Shown one piece after another: positions 1-6,216 of a DNA stretch of 13,625 nucleotides (the stretch's first letter is position 1; each line of letters starts with the position of its first letter). Origin of the DNA: Methylomonas sp. Its GTDB lineage: Bacteria > Pseudomonadota > Gammaproteobacteria > Methylococcales > Methylomonadaceae. The position numbers and the translations under genes are program-made. The notes beneath the pieces were generated by a model. The model worked only from the letters and a program-made list of their open reading frames with translations, was not told the DNA's origin and made no database searches. Location: NCBI GenBank assembly GCA_028688235.1, contig JAQTYP010000034.1:1-13625 (forward strand). The letters run 5' to 3'.

Positions 1-426
1 GAAGACTTCACCGTGCGGTACTTGCGCATGTAACCAGTCCGCCGGCGGCTGGAAATATTGGTTGATTAAGGCTGGGTCGTCAGCCGCGACGATTCGCTTG
101 TCTTTATCCAGGTAAAACAGGTTTCGATAGACGCCGGGATAACCGCGTTTCAATTCCCCTAAAAATTGCGCCAGTCGTTTGTCTATATCGCCGATGCGGC
201 CTTCCTGGATAATATCCAGATGACTCCATGAGTGAACATTCTGCAAACGTTCGAAGATTAACATGTCGATTTGTTCCATCAACATGGCGGCGTCGTTTTT
301 AAGGTTACGCCCTATTTCCGCTTCCATCGCAACCCGCGACGCATAAAAAGATAGCCCGACTATCGGCACTGTGGCTAACAGCAACAGTAAAAGAAAAGAG
401 ATCGATAGCATCCGGTGAATAGGCAT
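1..426 (-). CDS. Membrane-anchored sensor protein, N-terminal part (partial, runs off left edge)
   Basis: Reading leftwards from an ATG at 426, the frame stays open for 142 codons to base 1, so the C-terminal part lies outside the window. The protein starts with a short basic N-terminus and one hydrophobic segment at about residues 7-29 (MLSISFLLLLLATVPIVGL). A soluble stretch follows that resembles the periplasmic Cache-like sensory regions of histidine kinases and diguanylate cyclases: a helix with MLMEQIDMLIFERLQNV, then YPGVYRNLFYLDKDKRIVAA, where an aromatic strand plus a 'D..+.IVAAD' turn is typical of Cache folds. The output domain is not visible, so kinase versus GGDEF cannot be decided. 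It lies 82 nt downstream of dsbD on the same strand and may be read from that operon or from its own promoter in the repeat-containing gap. No clear Shine-Dalgarno sequence is seen. The reading frame is solid; the sensor role is inferred from topology. Confidence 0.75.
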   Translation of the reverse strand, partial: MPIHRMLSISFLLLLLLATVPIVGLSFYASRVAMEAEIGRNLKNDAAMLMEQIDMLIFERLQNVHSWSHLDIIQEGRIGDIDKRLAQFLGELKRGYPGVYRNLFYLDKDKRIVAADDPALINQYFQPPADWLHAQVPHGEVF

Positions 427-433
427 AAATCAT

Positions 434-487
434 TATAAAGCTGAGTTGAGCCGCTTGTCTGCTCGTACGAAACTTATACCCTTTGGG
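434..487. repeat. 54-bp dispersed repeat, copy 1
   Basis: This segment matches 5354-5407 at 48 of 54 positions without gaps; five of the six differences are transitions. It starts at TATAAAG and ends at CCCTTTGGG. Similarity stops sharply at both sides. This copy sits between the dsbD stop codon and the start codon of the partial sensor gene, ending 8 nt before that start when read on the minus strand. It could be a dispersed intergenic element, a fragment of a mobile element end, or a conserved leader or transcript structure. The short inverted pair GAGC/GCTC on the minus strand would allow only a weak hairpin. Confidence 0.75.
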
Positions 488-508
488 TTCAATCCGGTAG
501 TCGCGGCT

Positions 509-2413
509 TTATCCGCTAAAATTTGCCAGGACATTCACCATTTCTTCCGTTGCCTGATAATCCGTACTCGACCAAATCAATTTGCCGTCCGGCGATAAGA
601 TCGAAAAATACGGCAAGCCGATTTTTAATTGTCGGTGTTCCGGATGATTACGGAATTTCTCGAATTCGGGTTCCTGGTCGACCAGTTTTACCGCCACCGC
701 TTTTTCTCTTAACGCTTGATTGAGTCGAGGGTTATTCGCCGTTTCCTCCTTGAACGCGACGCAGTTGGCGCACCAACTGGCGTAGAAGTCGATGAAAATC
801 GGTTTGCCGGTTTGTTGCGCCACTTTTTGGGCGGCATCGAAATTTCTGTACCATGGAATGCCGGCGTCTTCTTGAATTGCCGAACTTGCAGGGTTTTGGC
901 AGCTTTCCGCGGCAATGGTATTGGCATGGGCCGTATTGATAATCGGCGTTTGTCCCAAGCCGGCGACGACCAGCCAGGCACCGATAATCAATAACATGAC
1001 GCCGCAAAAATGATGCATTTTCTGGTTCGGTTGGGCGTCGGCAGACACCAGCGATAATACGTTGAAATAGACCACTGCCATCCATATCGCCACGATGCCA
1101 AAGGCCAACGATTGCGTGACGGAATGCTCTACACCCAACACGCCCATGCCTTTGGCAAAATAGACATAAGCGAAATATAAAATCATCAGGCCGAATGCAT
1201 ACTTGATTTTATTCATCCAATAGCCCGATTTAGGCAGTTTCTTGAATTTGACGACGCTGATCGTGAAAAAAGGCAGGCTGACGCCAAGACCGAAACCGCC
1301 CATCATTAAGCTGCCCTGACTCGAGATGCGCAACTTATCCCATACAGTCAAGCTTTGGCCGGTTAAAGCCAGCGCATTGGCTTCGTCGGCAATCAGGTCG
1401 GCAACTTGCAGCAATAGCGCGAATACGATAGGGCCGACGCAAGGTGAAATAACCAGGCCGGCTACGCTACCCATCAGCCAGGTGCCGGCCAAGCCATTCA
1501 CATGATAAGTCCGTTGTTCCAGCGTATGCACTTCATTTTGCATGAAAGCCAGCTCGTAAAAGCCGAGCAAAGCGATGGCAAAGAAGCTGAAAAACAACGC
1601 GAAGCCGATATTAACCCAAGCCGATTGCATAAACGCGTTAAATGCGCCTCCGGTCATTCCGGCAATCAGTCCCAACAGCATATAAGTGCCAATAATGCCG
1701 ACCATATAGGCCAAAGCATGCAGCTTGACCTTTTCAGTCACACCATTGGCGCGGTTGGCGACGAACATCGAGGTAATCGGCAGCATCGGGTAAACACAAG
1801 GCGTCGCGACCGACAAAATGCCGGCAATAAACATCAGTCCGAAGATGATGAAGGTGTTGTCCTGGTTATTTTTGAATAGCGACAACAGGCCATCGGTAAT
1901 GCTGGATGTGTCTAACGATGCACCGGTACCCGCTGTCGGCAACGTTAGTTCGATTTGCGCTGTTTGCGGACGAAAACAAACGTGCTTGATGTCGTTGCAC
2001 AGTTGATAACTGACATCCAAAACGGTTGTATTGACAGTTAACGCTTCTTTGCCTAAAGGCTTAAGCGTAAACCTGAAGTCACCTTGATTTCTTAATACAA
2101 GCGCTTTGGCTACATCGTCACGCTCCCCGGCCGGTTTTTGCAGATCGCCAAGGGTTAAGCGGGACGCGGCCAATTTTCCTTTAGCATCGATTTCGATCGG
2201 GAGATAAGCCTTTTCATCGCCTTTATCCAGATAGGCATGATGATCTTTAGGCACGGATAACGTGAGTTTATACTCGGCGGGCCATTTTGCCGGCGTTAAT
2301 AATGTAACGTTCAGACTGGCTTTAGGAATTTCAGCTTGTGCGATGACAATGCCGAATAGCCAAAGTAGGGTTATTGAGGCAAGTTTTCGGATCATTTTTC
2401 TATGGCTGGTCAT
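509..2413 (-). CDS. dsbD: Thiol:disulfide interchange protein DsbD
   Basis: DsbD (634 residues) moves electrons from cytoplasmic thioredoxin across the inner membrane to periplasmic thiol proteins. All three expected parts are present. After a signal peptide (residues 7-27, ending AQA) comes the periplasmic alpha domain with Cys139 and Cys146 (CNDIKHVC, one residue longer between the cysteines than in E. coli as I recall it). The polytopic membrane domain spans about 188-490, with the redox Cys206 in ATPCVYPM and Cys325 in SPCVGP. The C-terminal thioredoxin-fold gamma domain has Cys548 and Cys551 in ASWCANC. All six catalytic cysteines are therefore kept. The start ATG lies 1 nt beyond the stop of the DUF3570 gene, so translation is probably coupled; Met7 is an alternative start. 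The location makes it the dedicated electron supplier of the TlpA/DUF4266/DUF3570 unit, or it may serve general cytochrome c maturation and disulfide isomerisation. The family assignment is very firm; the local partner role is inference. Confidence 0.96.
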   Translation of the reverse strand: MTSHRKMIRKLASITLLWLFGIVIAQAEIPKASLNVTLLTPAKWPAEYKLTLSVPKDHHAYLDKGDEKAYLPIEIDAKGKLAASRLTLGDLQKPAGERDDVAKALVLRNQGDFRFTLKPLGKEALTVNTTVLDVSYQLCNDIKHVCFRPQTAQIELTLPTAGTGASLDTSSITDGLLSLFKNNQDNTFIIFGLMFIAGILSVATPCVYPMLPITSMFVANRANGVTEKVKLHALAYMVGIIGTYMLLGLIAGMTGGAFNAFMQSAWVNIGFALFFSFFAIALLGFYELAFMQNEVHTLEQRTYHVNGLAGTWLMGSVAGLVISPCVGPIVFALLLQVADLIADEANALALTGQSLTVWDKLRISSQGSLMMGGFGLGVSLPFFTISVVKFKKLPKSGYWMNKIKYAFGLMILYFAYVYFAKGMGVLGVEHSVTQSLAFGIVAIWMAVVYFNVLSLVSADAQPNQKMHHFCGVMLLIIGAWLVVAGLGQTPIINTAHANTIAAESCQNPASSAIQEDAGIPWYRNFDAAQKVAQQTGKPIFIDFYASWCANCVAFKEETANNPRLNQALREKAVAVKLVDQEPEFEKFRNHPEHRQLKIGLPYFSILSPDGKLIWSSTDYQATEEMVNVLANFSG

Positions 2414-2414
2414 T

Positions 2415-3641
2415 TTAAAACTTCAAATTAAACGAGGCGGTCACCATCGTGTAGCTAAAACTGTCGAAATTATCGTGGCTACTGCCTCCGAGTTGATAGT
2501 CGGCCTTATGGTTGTAGTATTCAAAACCGGTTTGGAATTTTAATTGGCTGAAAGGTTTTACTGTTATTTCCTTGCTCAATTTTATTCCTCCGGAAAATGC
2601 CCCGAATCCCGCCAATCGATAGTCGCTGGAATAGGCCGCGTAGTTTGCCGAGTTTCCGTCGAAGACGGGTTGATAAAAATCCGCTTCGTCCTGCGAGTAA
2701 TATCTAAAGCGTGGAATGATTTGCCAGTTATCGGCGATGGGTTGGTGCCAGCTGGCCTCGAAGGTATGCGAGTTCACGCCCCAATCGTCGGTGGTGAAGC
2801 GGTAATCCAGATGCAGGGCCGCATTGTTAAACTGGCCGAAATGGTGGACATATTGATTCAGCCACGCCCATTGGAACTTTTGTTGCGGACGCTTATCCTG
2901 CTGAAAATCCGAGAAGTTATTGCCGTTATAAAATGCCACCCATTTATAAGGATCGGACAAGAAGCCGTTCTGGTAGCCAAAGGTGATATTGCTTTGTACC
3001 AGAGTATCCTTGTCTATTACTTGTGCCACGCCTAGCAAATATTGCTGGCTGGTTTTATGGCTATTAAAATCCGTGTCCCGGCTATTCCAGGCGGAAGGCG
3101 ACGGGGCGATTTCATCGAAGGCGACCGAGGCGCCGAAATTCAGCGTGGTCAGTTTTTTATTTAAATCCAGGCTTATATTGGTATTAACATAGCGGGATGT
3201 GTAATCGTGCTCCCTGGAATAACCGCCGCCGGCGCTGATAGCGGCGGAATCGAGAAAATAGGTTAAAGCCGAGCTGACGGCGTCGCGTTGTTCGCAGATC
3301 GATTCGCCGCATGAGCTGGATGGTGACGCGCCGCTAATTAGCTGTACAACGCGACCTTGTTCATCTTTGTAGTTGTAGACGGGCGATGCACCGGACACCA
3401 TATCGCGAACTAGATTCACGGAGGCTGTCATCGACTTGCCGATAGGGGCCGATAGCGCGCCTTCGAAGATGTCGACCTGTATGCGCTGGTTGCTTTCGGC
3501 ATAATGTCCGTACTGAAAGTCGGCGTTATAGGTTTCCTCGACGCGCCCGGCCGTTGCGGTCGAAATCAGTCCCGGCAGTGCCAGGGCCGCGCAGTGTAGG
3601 CGAGCTAAGGTATGATTTATTTTTCGTTGCTTCATGGACAT
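2415..3641 (-). CDS. DUF3570 family protein, predicted outer-membrane beta-barrel
   Basis: This 408-residue protein begins with a signal peptide (about residues 1-31, ending ATA), followed by alternating polar and hydrophobic strands rich in Tyr, Phe and Asn. It ends in a terminal Phe (TASFNLKF), the usual BamA recognition signature of outer-membrane barrels. The N-terminal part carries the motif I recognise from DUF3570 proteins: EAPIGKS-like 'SAPIGKS', then VSGASPVY at about 82-89. A second GASP follows at 104-107, and Cys111 and Cys116 lie in a likely surface loop (SCGESIC) that could form a disulfide. It lies between the DUF4266 lipoprotein gene (58 nt upstream) and dsbD (1 nt downstream). 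In other bacteria, from memory, DUF3570 genes sit beside DUF4266, thioredoxin-like and often ApbE genes; no ApbE is visible here. Its function is unknown. A second possible start is Met3; no strong ribosome binding site separates the two. Confidence 0.88.
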   Translation of the reverse strand: MSMKQRKINHTLARLHCAALALPGLISTATAGRVEETYNADFQYGHYAESNQRIQVDIFEGALSAPIGKSMTASVNLVRDMVSGASPVYNYKDEQGRVVQLISGASPSSSCGESICEQRDAVSSALTYFLDSAAISAGGGYSREHDYTSRYVNTNISLDLNKKLTTLNFGASVAFDEIAPSPSAWNSRDTDFNSHKTSQQYLLGVAQVIDKDTLVQSNITFGYQNGFLSDPYKWVAFYNGNNFSDFQQDKRPQQKFQWAWLNQYVHHFGQFNNAALHLDYRFTTDDWGVNSHTFEASWHQPIADNWQIIPRFRYYSQDEADFYQPVFDGNSANYAAYSSDYRLAGFGAFSGGIKLSKEITVKPFSQLKFQTGFEYYNHKADYQLGGSSHDNFDSFSYTMVTASFNLKF

Positions 3642-3699
3642 TAGCGTAAAAAATCAAAGATGAAATCGGTGCCGAAATGGCTGACGGTTGAATAGGTGC

Positions 3700-3915
3700 T
3701 CAATTGCAGCCGCAACCGCCGCAACCGCCGCCATACCCACCGCTCGCCGATTCTTTACTGAAAGCGGTATGTTGGCGCAGTCCGAATTCCAGCGCATCGG
3801 GCGTAAAAGACATTTGCGGCAGCGCCAGATTTCCGCGCTGCCTGGGCAAGACTTCCGTGCAGGCTGTGCAGTTTGCAATCAAAGCCGGCAACACTAATAA
3901 ATAGATGAGCTTCAT
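3700..3915 (-). CDS. DUF4266 small lipoprotein with Gly/Cys-rich C-terminus
   Basis: A 71-residue protein whose pattern (hydrophobic leader, Cys, then VLPRQRGNLALPQM, then HTAFSKESASGG and a glycine/cysteine tail ending CGCN) matches the DUF4266 family as I know it. The leader has a likely lipobox around Cys19 (residues CTAC); Cys16 at the -3 position is unusual, so processing at Cys16 is the alternative. After Cys19 the +2 residue is not Asp, which in E. coli terms favours the outer membrane. The tail holds Cys65, Cys68 and Cys70 among glycines, with Asn71 last. Its ATG overlaps the stop codon of the TlpA-like gene (TAATG), a clear sign of translational coupling. Function is unknown. A Cys-rich tail next to two thioredoxin-fold proteins suggests that it is a redox client, a metal or cofactor carrier, or a modified peptide. 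That is inference. Confidence 0.88.
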   Translation of the reverse strand: MKLIYLLVLPALIANCTACTEVLPRQRGNLALPQMSFTPDALEFGLRQHTAFSKESASGGYGGGCGGCGCN

Positions 3916-4412
3916 TACTTTGCCGCCAGCAATTGCACGATTTTTTGTTCGAGCCCTTTGATGTCATCGCTGACAAAACCGTGATGAATATTACGAATAA
4001 CGCCCTGTTTATCGATAATGAACGACGTCGGCATCGATTCAACGACAAATTTATCGGCCCATTCGCCATTGGGATCGTGCAAAACCGTAAACGTGACCGG
4101 GATGTCTTTCAGGAACTTTTCGGCGTTGGCTTTATCTTCGTCCAGGTTAATCGCTACGACTTCGAAGTTTCGATCCCTCAATTTTTGATGCAGCGCATTT
4201 AATAGCGGGAACGAAGTCCGACAAGGCAAACACCATGATGCCCAAAAGTCGACATAAACCACTTTGCCGCTGAATTGATTCAAGCCGGTGGGTTGATTTT
4301 GCTGTAAAGACGGCAAGGTAAACTGTGGCGCAGCTTGTCCGACTTCTACAGCATTAGCGTTAAAAGCGCTCATCAAGATTGTCAGTGCGATTAAAATGAC
4401 TTTGTTTTGCAT
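3915..4412 (-). CDS. TlpA-like periplasmic thiol:disulfide oxidoreductase
   Basis: This 165-residue protein is a TlpA/ResA-type thioredoxin. It has a cleavable signal peptide (residues 1-21, ending NANA) and the family start VGQAAPQFTLPSL. The active site is Cys61 and Cys64 in FWASWCLPCR, and the cis-proline facing it is Pro128 (SMPTSF). The insertion between strands, typical of the TlpA group, contains AINLDEDKANAEKFL. Such proteins reduce specific periplasmic disulfides, for example in apocytochromes or metallochaperones, and are usually kept reduced by DsbD or CcdA. Here it is the first gene of the unit ending in dsbD, which fits an electron route DsbD to this protein to a local client, plausibly the Cys-rich DUF4266 lipoprotein encoded immediately downstream. 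AGAGAA lies upstream of the start as a weak ribosome binding site. The fold is certain; the client is inferred. Confidence 0.93.
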   Translation of the reverse strand: MQNKVILIALTILMSAFNANAVEVGQAAPQFTLPSLQQNQPTGLNQFSGKVVYVDFWASWCLPCRTSFPLLNALHQKLRDRNFEVVAINLDEDKANAEKFLKDIPVTFTVLHDPNGEWADKFVVESMPTSFIIDKQGVIRNIHHGFVSDDIKGLEQKIVQLLAAK

Positions 4413-4468
4413 ATCGGGTTCTCTGTAAATTTAAGGAGTCGACAACATAAAGAGCTGACGACTTCGAT

Positions 4469-4498
4469 GTGATAGAAACAATTAAGGAATATGCACAA
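4469..4498 (-). promoter_or_regulatory. Candidate sigma-70 promoter for the tlpA-DUF4266-DUF3570-dsbD unit
   Basis: On the minus strand TTGTGC (4493-4498) and TATCAC (4469-4474) are separated by 18 nt, about 57 nt before the TlpA-like start codon. Both boxes deviate from consensus, so this is a weak call. It is the best pair I found in the AT-rich stretch between the repeats and the gene. Confidence 0.28.
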
Positions 4499-4531
4499 AA
4501 TAACTTCTCGAAACCGGCTTCTCGTTTAAAA

Positions 4532-4645
4532 CGGGACAAAGAGGGAGGCTTAACCGTTCGTCCTGAGCTTGTCGAAGGGTGAGCGGTTAAGCCATTCATG
4601 GTTCGACTTTGCTCACCACGAACGGCTTAACCTCTGACTGTCCCG
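4532..4645. repeat. REP-like palindromic element A
   Basis: A 114-bp imperfect palindrome. The outer arms are CGGGACA (4532-4538) and TGTCCCG (4639-4645), and nested arms CCGTTCG (4554-4560) and CGAACGG (4619-4625) sit inside. Within it, GGCTTAACCG (4547-4556) pairs perfectly with CGGTTAAGCC (4584-4593), which can also pair with a second GGCTTAACC at 4624-4632, so two alternative cruciforms are possible. The core GTCCTGAGCTTGTCGAAGG is a widely dispersed intergenic repeat that I have seen in many bacterial genomes. The element lies between the 3' end of a cytochrome-like gene and the promoter region of the TlpA unit. Confidence 0.75.
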
Positions 4646-4648
4646 GCT

Positions 4649-4794
4649 TAAGTTGGTAGCCTCGAAACATAAGCGTTGTGGAGGCTTGGTGACTCGCTTG
4701 ACAGGACGCCTGTCAATACATCCTTGTAGGCTTGGCGGCGGCTATCCCTGCCGCCGACACCTGCCAAGCGAGCCACCGACCTCCCTCCAACTTA
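4649..4794. repeat. MITE/REP-like palindromic element B
   Basis: A 146-bp imperfect palindrome adjoining element A. The terminal inverted repeats are TAAGTTGG (4649-4656) and CCAACTTA (4787-4794). Inside, 4680-4700 pairs with 4765-4784 (TCGCTTG with CAAGCGA, GGAGG with CCTCC). Two further hairpins are nested: GACAGG-ACG-CCTGTC (4700-4714), and GCTTGGC/GCCAAGC (4730-4736 and 4763-4769) enclosing GGCGGC/GCCGCC. No open reading frame or transposase lies in it, so it would be a non-autonomous element. It starts 20 nt beyond the stop of the upstream minus-strand gene and may act as a transcription or mRNA-stability boundary. Confidence 0.72.
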
Positions 4795-4813
4795 TTTCAT
4801 GCTTTTTCCTAAA

Positions 4814-5314
4814 TCAGAAACCTGCCGCAACGGCATTGGCGAACCAATCGGCTTGGGCGCCCAAGGAAATAATCTGATTCTGCGAGGCCGGCCCTAAATA
4901 ATAAACCGTACCGTTGGCGGTGGCGATATAAGCGTTAGTGGCCGAATAATAACGGTAATAATAGCCGGAGAAGTCAGAGGATACAGAGCCCGCGGGTGCT
5001 AAATATTCGGGGTAACTCGCCTCCAGATAAGCAAAGATACGGTCGGAGTCGCTGGCTACCGGCGTTACGCAAACATTGCCTTGCAGCACTTGCGGCGGGT
5101 TGCAAGTAGGTGTTTGCGCCGCTAGAAAGGCGCTTAGTCCGGCTTTTCCTGTACTTTTGTTAAGGATGCCGCTGGTATGACAAGAGGTACATGCAGGTGC
5201 GTTGTAAGCATCCATGTATTGCTGTGTGGCTTGGGCATTAGCCATGATGCCCGTTAACGCTAAAGCAAAAATGCATTTGCCAATAAAAGTTTGGGTAAAA
5301 AATTTCATAGTCAT
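4814..5314 (-). CDS. Secreted single-CxxCH (c-type haem motif) protein, paralogue 1
   Basis: The product has 166 residues. A signal peptide (about residues 1-29, MANAQA|T) is followed by YNAPACTSCHTSG with Cys42, Cys45 and His46, a single c-type haem attachment motif. A pair Cys71/Cys82 (C-NPPQVLQGNV-C) follows and probably forms a disulfide. The C-terminal half (about 88-166) is a module with DRIFAYLEASYPEY, GYYYRYY, YIAT, VYYLGP and a final LG..ADW pattern, which I recognise as recurring in secreted proteins of methanotrophs but cannot name. No obvious distal Met or His ligand is evident, so haem binding is predicted from CxxCH only. Of two start codons, Met3 at 5308 is better placed 9 nt after AAGG than Met1 at 5314 (3 nt). 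The neighbour at 5493-6143 is a close paralogue, the product of a tandem duplication. Function is unknown; electron transfer at the cell surface or redox sensing are guesses. Confidence 0.8.
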   Translation of the reverse strand: MTMKFFTQTFIGKCIFALALTGIMANAQATQQYMDAYNAPACTSCHTSGILNKSTGKAGLSAFLAAQTPTCNPPQVLQGNVCVTPVASDSDRIFAYLEASYPEYLAPAGSVSSDFSGYYYRYYSATNAYIATANGTVYYLGPASQNQIISLGAQADWFANAVAAGF

Positions 5315-5353
5315 TGACCTTGCTAAAATTGATTAATCGTATTCACGCGCAGA

Positions 5354-5407
5354 TATAAAGCCGAGTCGAGCCACTTGTCTGCTCGCACGAAACATATGCC
5401 CTTTGGG
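5354..5407. repeat. 54-bp dispersed repeat, copy 2
   Basis: This is the second copy of the element at 434-487 (48 of 54 positions identical). It lies 40-93 nt upstream of the start codon of paralogue 1, in the 178-nt gap after paralogue 2. Immediately beyond its CCCTTTGGG end is a perfect 10-bp palindrome GAGTCGACTC (5407-5416), which copy 1 lacks. Confidence 0.75.
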
Positions 5408-5492
5408 AGTCGACTCGCTCAGTCGTGAGTCCGGAGTTAACCTGTCCTATGTCTAGCTGATTGAGTTGAAAACGCTGTTTCGCTCGCATTGC

Positions 5493-6143
5493 TCAATCAT
5501 CATGGTCGTCATGGTCATGATCTTCGTAATCGTCGTAATCGTCGTAATCGTCGTGATCTTCGTGATCTTCGTGATCTTCGTGATCTTCGTGATCTTCGTG
5601 ATCTTCGTGATCTTCGCCATTTTGGTCGTCATTTGTATTGTCGGTGCCGGAAGGGTTGGTGTTTGACTTGATCGCTGCAGCGAGCCAATCGGCTAGCGCT
5701 CCCAAGGAAACGATTTTATTCTGCGAGGCCGGTCCCATGTAATACACCGTATCGTTGACCGTGGCGATATAAGAGTCGGTCTCCGAATAATAGCGGTAAT
5801 AGTAGCCTGAGGCGGTGGCGGATGCCGCGCCTTTCGGTGAAAGATATTGCGGATAAGCTGTTTCCAGGTAAGTAAATACACGGTCGGAATCGCTCGTAGT
5901 AGTCTCAGGCGACACACAAATATTGCCCTGTAACACTTGCGGCGCGGTACAAATAGGTGTTTGCGACGCTAGAAAGGCGCTTAGTCCGGCTTTTCCTGTA
6001 CTTTTGTTAAAGACGCCGCTGGTATGACAAGAGGTGCATTGCGGCGCGTTGTAAGAATCCATATATTGTTGTGTTGCATGAACCTCGGACGTCATGCCGA
6101 TCAGCGCCAGTAAAATCAAAACAATATTAGGCTTGTTGAACAT
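5493..6143 (-). CDS. Secreted single-CxxCH protein, paralogue 2, with Asp/His/Glu-rich tail
   Basis: A 216-residue protein with the same architecture as its neighbour at 4814-5314. The signal peptide (about residues 1-23, ending VHA) is followed by the haem motif Cys36-x-x-Cys39-His40 in NAPQCTSCHTSG. A Cys65/Cys76 pair follows, then the GYYYRYY/VYYMGP module to about residue 160. A low-complexity tail is added at about 170-216: six DHE units, then DDY units and a DHDHDDHDD end. Such tails can bind Ca, Zn, Cu or Ni, but nothing here proves a ligand. The tail is encoded by a 9-bp tandem array. A 44-nt stretch is identical to paralogue 1 (5967-6010 versus 5120-5163), pointing to recent duplication or gene conversion. 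The gene starts 73 nt after the RTX gene and may be cotranscribed with it. Function is unknown. Confidence 0.8.
   Translation of the reverse strand: MFNKPNIVLILLALIGMTSEVHATQQYMDSYNAPQCTSCHTSGVFNKSTGKAGLSAFLASQTPICTAPQVLQGNICVSPETTTSDSDRVFTYLETAYPQYLSPKGAASATASGYYYRYYSETDSYIATVNDTVYYMGPASQNKIVSLGALADWLAAAIKSNTNPSGTDNTNDDQNGEDHEDHEDHEDHEDHEDHEDHDDYDDYDDYEDHDHDDHDD
5521..5616. repeat. 9-bp in-frame tandem repeat inside paralogue 2
   Basis: Ten consecutive 9-bp units plus a partial one. Units at 5557-5610 are six perfect copies of TCTTCGTGA; those at 5521-5556 are variants (TCTTCGTAA, TCGTCGTAA, TCGTCGTGA). On the coding strand the unit reads as Asp-His-Glu or Asp-Asp-Tyr/His. Because 9 bp is a multiple of three, copy-number change by slippage alters tail length without breaking the frame. 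Confidence 0.95.
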
Positions 6144-6216
6144 TGCTGCTTGGGGAAATAGTGAATTAGTTATGTTATTTCTCTTCGTTACGGTTTAGTA
6201 ATGAAAATAAGGCTTT

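Noticed and set aside
1502..1879. A 125-codon plus-strand frame inside dsbD
   Set aside because: It is antisense to the conserved membrane domain, is highly polar with no domain, and lacks a credible start signal.
5521..5616. The 9-bp array as a CRISPR or iteron origin
   Set aside because: There are no spacers, the unit is in frame with a coding sequence, and no replication gene is nearby.
5466..5666. Plus-strand reading frames over the 9-bp repeat (hydrophobic IFV-repeat protein, and an Arg/Asp-rich repeat in another frame)
   Set aside because: They are the antisense translation of the tandem repeat in paralogue 2, start inside low-complexity sequence and lack a ribosome binding site.
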